DNA from: Dokdonella sp.
Lineage (GTDB): Bacteria; Pseudomonadota; Gammaproteobacteria; Xanthomonadales; Rhodanobacteraceae
Direction: 5' to 3'
Assembly (NCBI GenBank): GCA_030150315.1
Contig: JASLGB010000069.1
Span: 1 to 6,385 of the forward strand
DNA length: 6,385 nucleotides
A model generated the notes under the pieces. It was given only the letters and a program-made list of their open reading frames with translations. It was not told where the DNA came from and did no database searches. Shown piece by piece: positions 6,013 to 6,385 of the stretch. The translations under genes and the position numbers were made by a program. Each line of letters begins with the position of its first letter. Position 1 is the first letter of the stretch.

Positions 6013-6366
6013 CTCTTTGTCCCCGGTATTCCACGCCACCGTCCTGGCGCTCCTCCCGGAACTCGGCCAACTGGACCGAGTACAGATCGCCAAGCTCACC
6101 GGCGTGATGCCCATAAACCGCGACAGCGGCCAGGGCAAGTCAAACGACGGATCCTTTGCGGAGGCGCCCCGGTACGTGTTGCGCTGTCCATGGCCACGCT
6201 CTCGGCTGTGCCGTGCGATCGGACCGAGAGAGCGCACGACCAGCCGCTTAAATCCCGCGGGAAGCTGGGCTAGGTCGCGCTCGTGTCGTGACTGCGAAAG
6301 TGGCTCGGGAACATCAATGCCAGGCGCCACGAGGAACTGCTGGCCGACGCCTTGGCGTTGGCCTGA
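6013..6366 (+). pseudogene. IS110-family transposase fragment, broken by frameshifts and stops
   Basis: This is a remnant of the C-terminal (Transposase_20-type) part of an IS110-family DEDD transposase. Reading in pieces gives LFVPGI (about 6013-6030, one frame), then HATVLALLPELGQL through IAKLTGVMPINRDSG (about 6032-6129, next frame), then GGAPVRVALSMATLSAV (from 6160, back in the first frame), RGKLG, VALVS and LRKWLGNINA. These match the family order PGIGP, LPELG, GVAPINRDSG, GGR.VR.ALYMATLSA, GK..KVALVA, RKLL.ILNA. A TAG (6271-6273) stands where Lys is expected, a TGA follows at 6289-6291, and the frame closes at 6364-6366. The N-terminal catalytic half is absent from the window. I see no terminal structures and nothing recognisable between the terminator and 6012. 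It is non-functional and decayed, so the insertion is old. The alternative of a host gene is unlikely given the motif order. Confidence 0.8.
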
Positions 6367-6385
6367 ATGACGCGCTTCAAGACAG

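Noticed and set aside
5554..6330. Minus-strand 258-aa frame and the shorter overlapping minus-strand frames (5519-6070, 5526-5951)
   Set aside because: They run antisense through the small genes, the terminator and the transposase remnant and show no domain-like sequence.
5966..6370. 134-aa plus-strand frame as an intact gene
   Set aside because: Only its middle third matches IS110 transposase; the flanking family motifs continue in another frame, so it is a broken remnant.
1..6385. CRISPR array, tRNA, rRNA, riboswitch or phage attachment site
   Set aside because: I looked for regularly spaced repeats, cloverleaf arms and conserved RNA cores and found none. Nearly all the window is accounted for by protein genes and the IS remnant.

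Overview
The window holds a nearly complete 'proteobacterial dedicated sortase' (Pds) locus, a Gram-negative sortase system with a single dedicated substrate. The DNA is very G+C-rich, roughly two thirds by eye, with strong G/C preference at third codon positions and long spurious antisense frames. Protein signatures point to a gammaproteobacterium. A Xanthomonadales-like (Rhodanobacteraceae/Lysobacteraceae-type) host is my guess, not something the sequence proves.

Layout. Minus strand, 2785 to 1: an OmpR-type response regulator (pdsR, 2096-2785), followed after 82 nt by a sensor histidine kinase (pdsS, 2013 down to the window edge). The kinase is missing only its last few dozen residues. Its periplasmic part begins with what looks like a CBM9-type carbohydrate-binding fold. 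Plus strand, 2961 to 5967: a VIT-VWA surface protein, the sortase substrate (2961-4904). A class GN sortase (4901-5575) overlaps it by ATGA. Two very short genes follow, a 40-aa single-pass membrane peptide (5608-5730) and a 56-aa charged peptide (5741-5911). A strong intrinsic terminator (5925-5967) closes the unit. The two transcription units diverge from a 175-bp control region (2786-2960). It holds a GCCACRACT direct repeat with 11-bp periodicity, a plausible PdsR operator, and a candidate pdsRS promoter.

Right edge, about 6013-6366: a degenerate C-terminal fragment of an IS110-family transposase with two apparent frameshifts and two in-frame stops. It is a dead mobile-element remnant abutting the terminator.

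How the parts fit together (inference): PdsS would sense an envelope or glycan cue and phosphorylate PdsR. PdsR would act in the shared divergent region on both operons. The VIT-VWA protein is exported, held by its C-terminal membrane anchor and processed by the class GN sortase next to it.

Points most worth a second look: the substrate's sorting signal reads CAATATP where the family carries an LPXTG-like motif; two tiny uncharacterised genes sit inside the sortase operon; no OmpA-like pdsO gene lies in this window; and the kinase has a putative carbohydrate-binding sensor domain.
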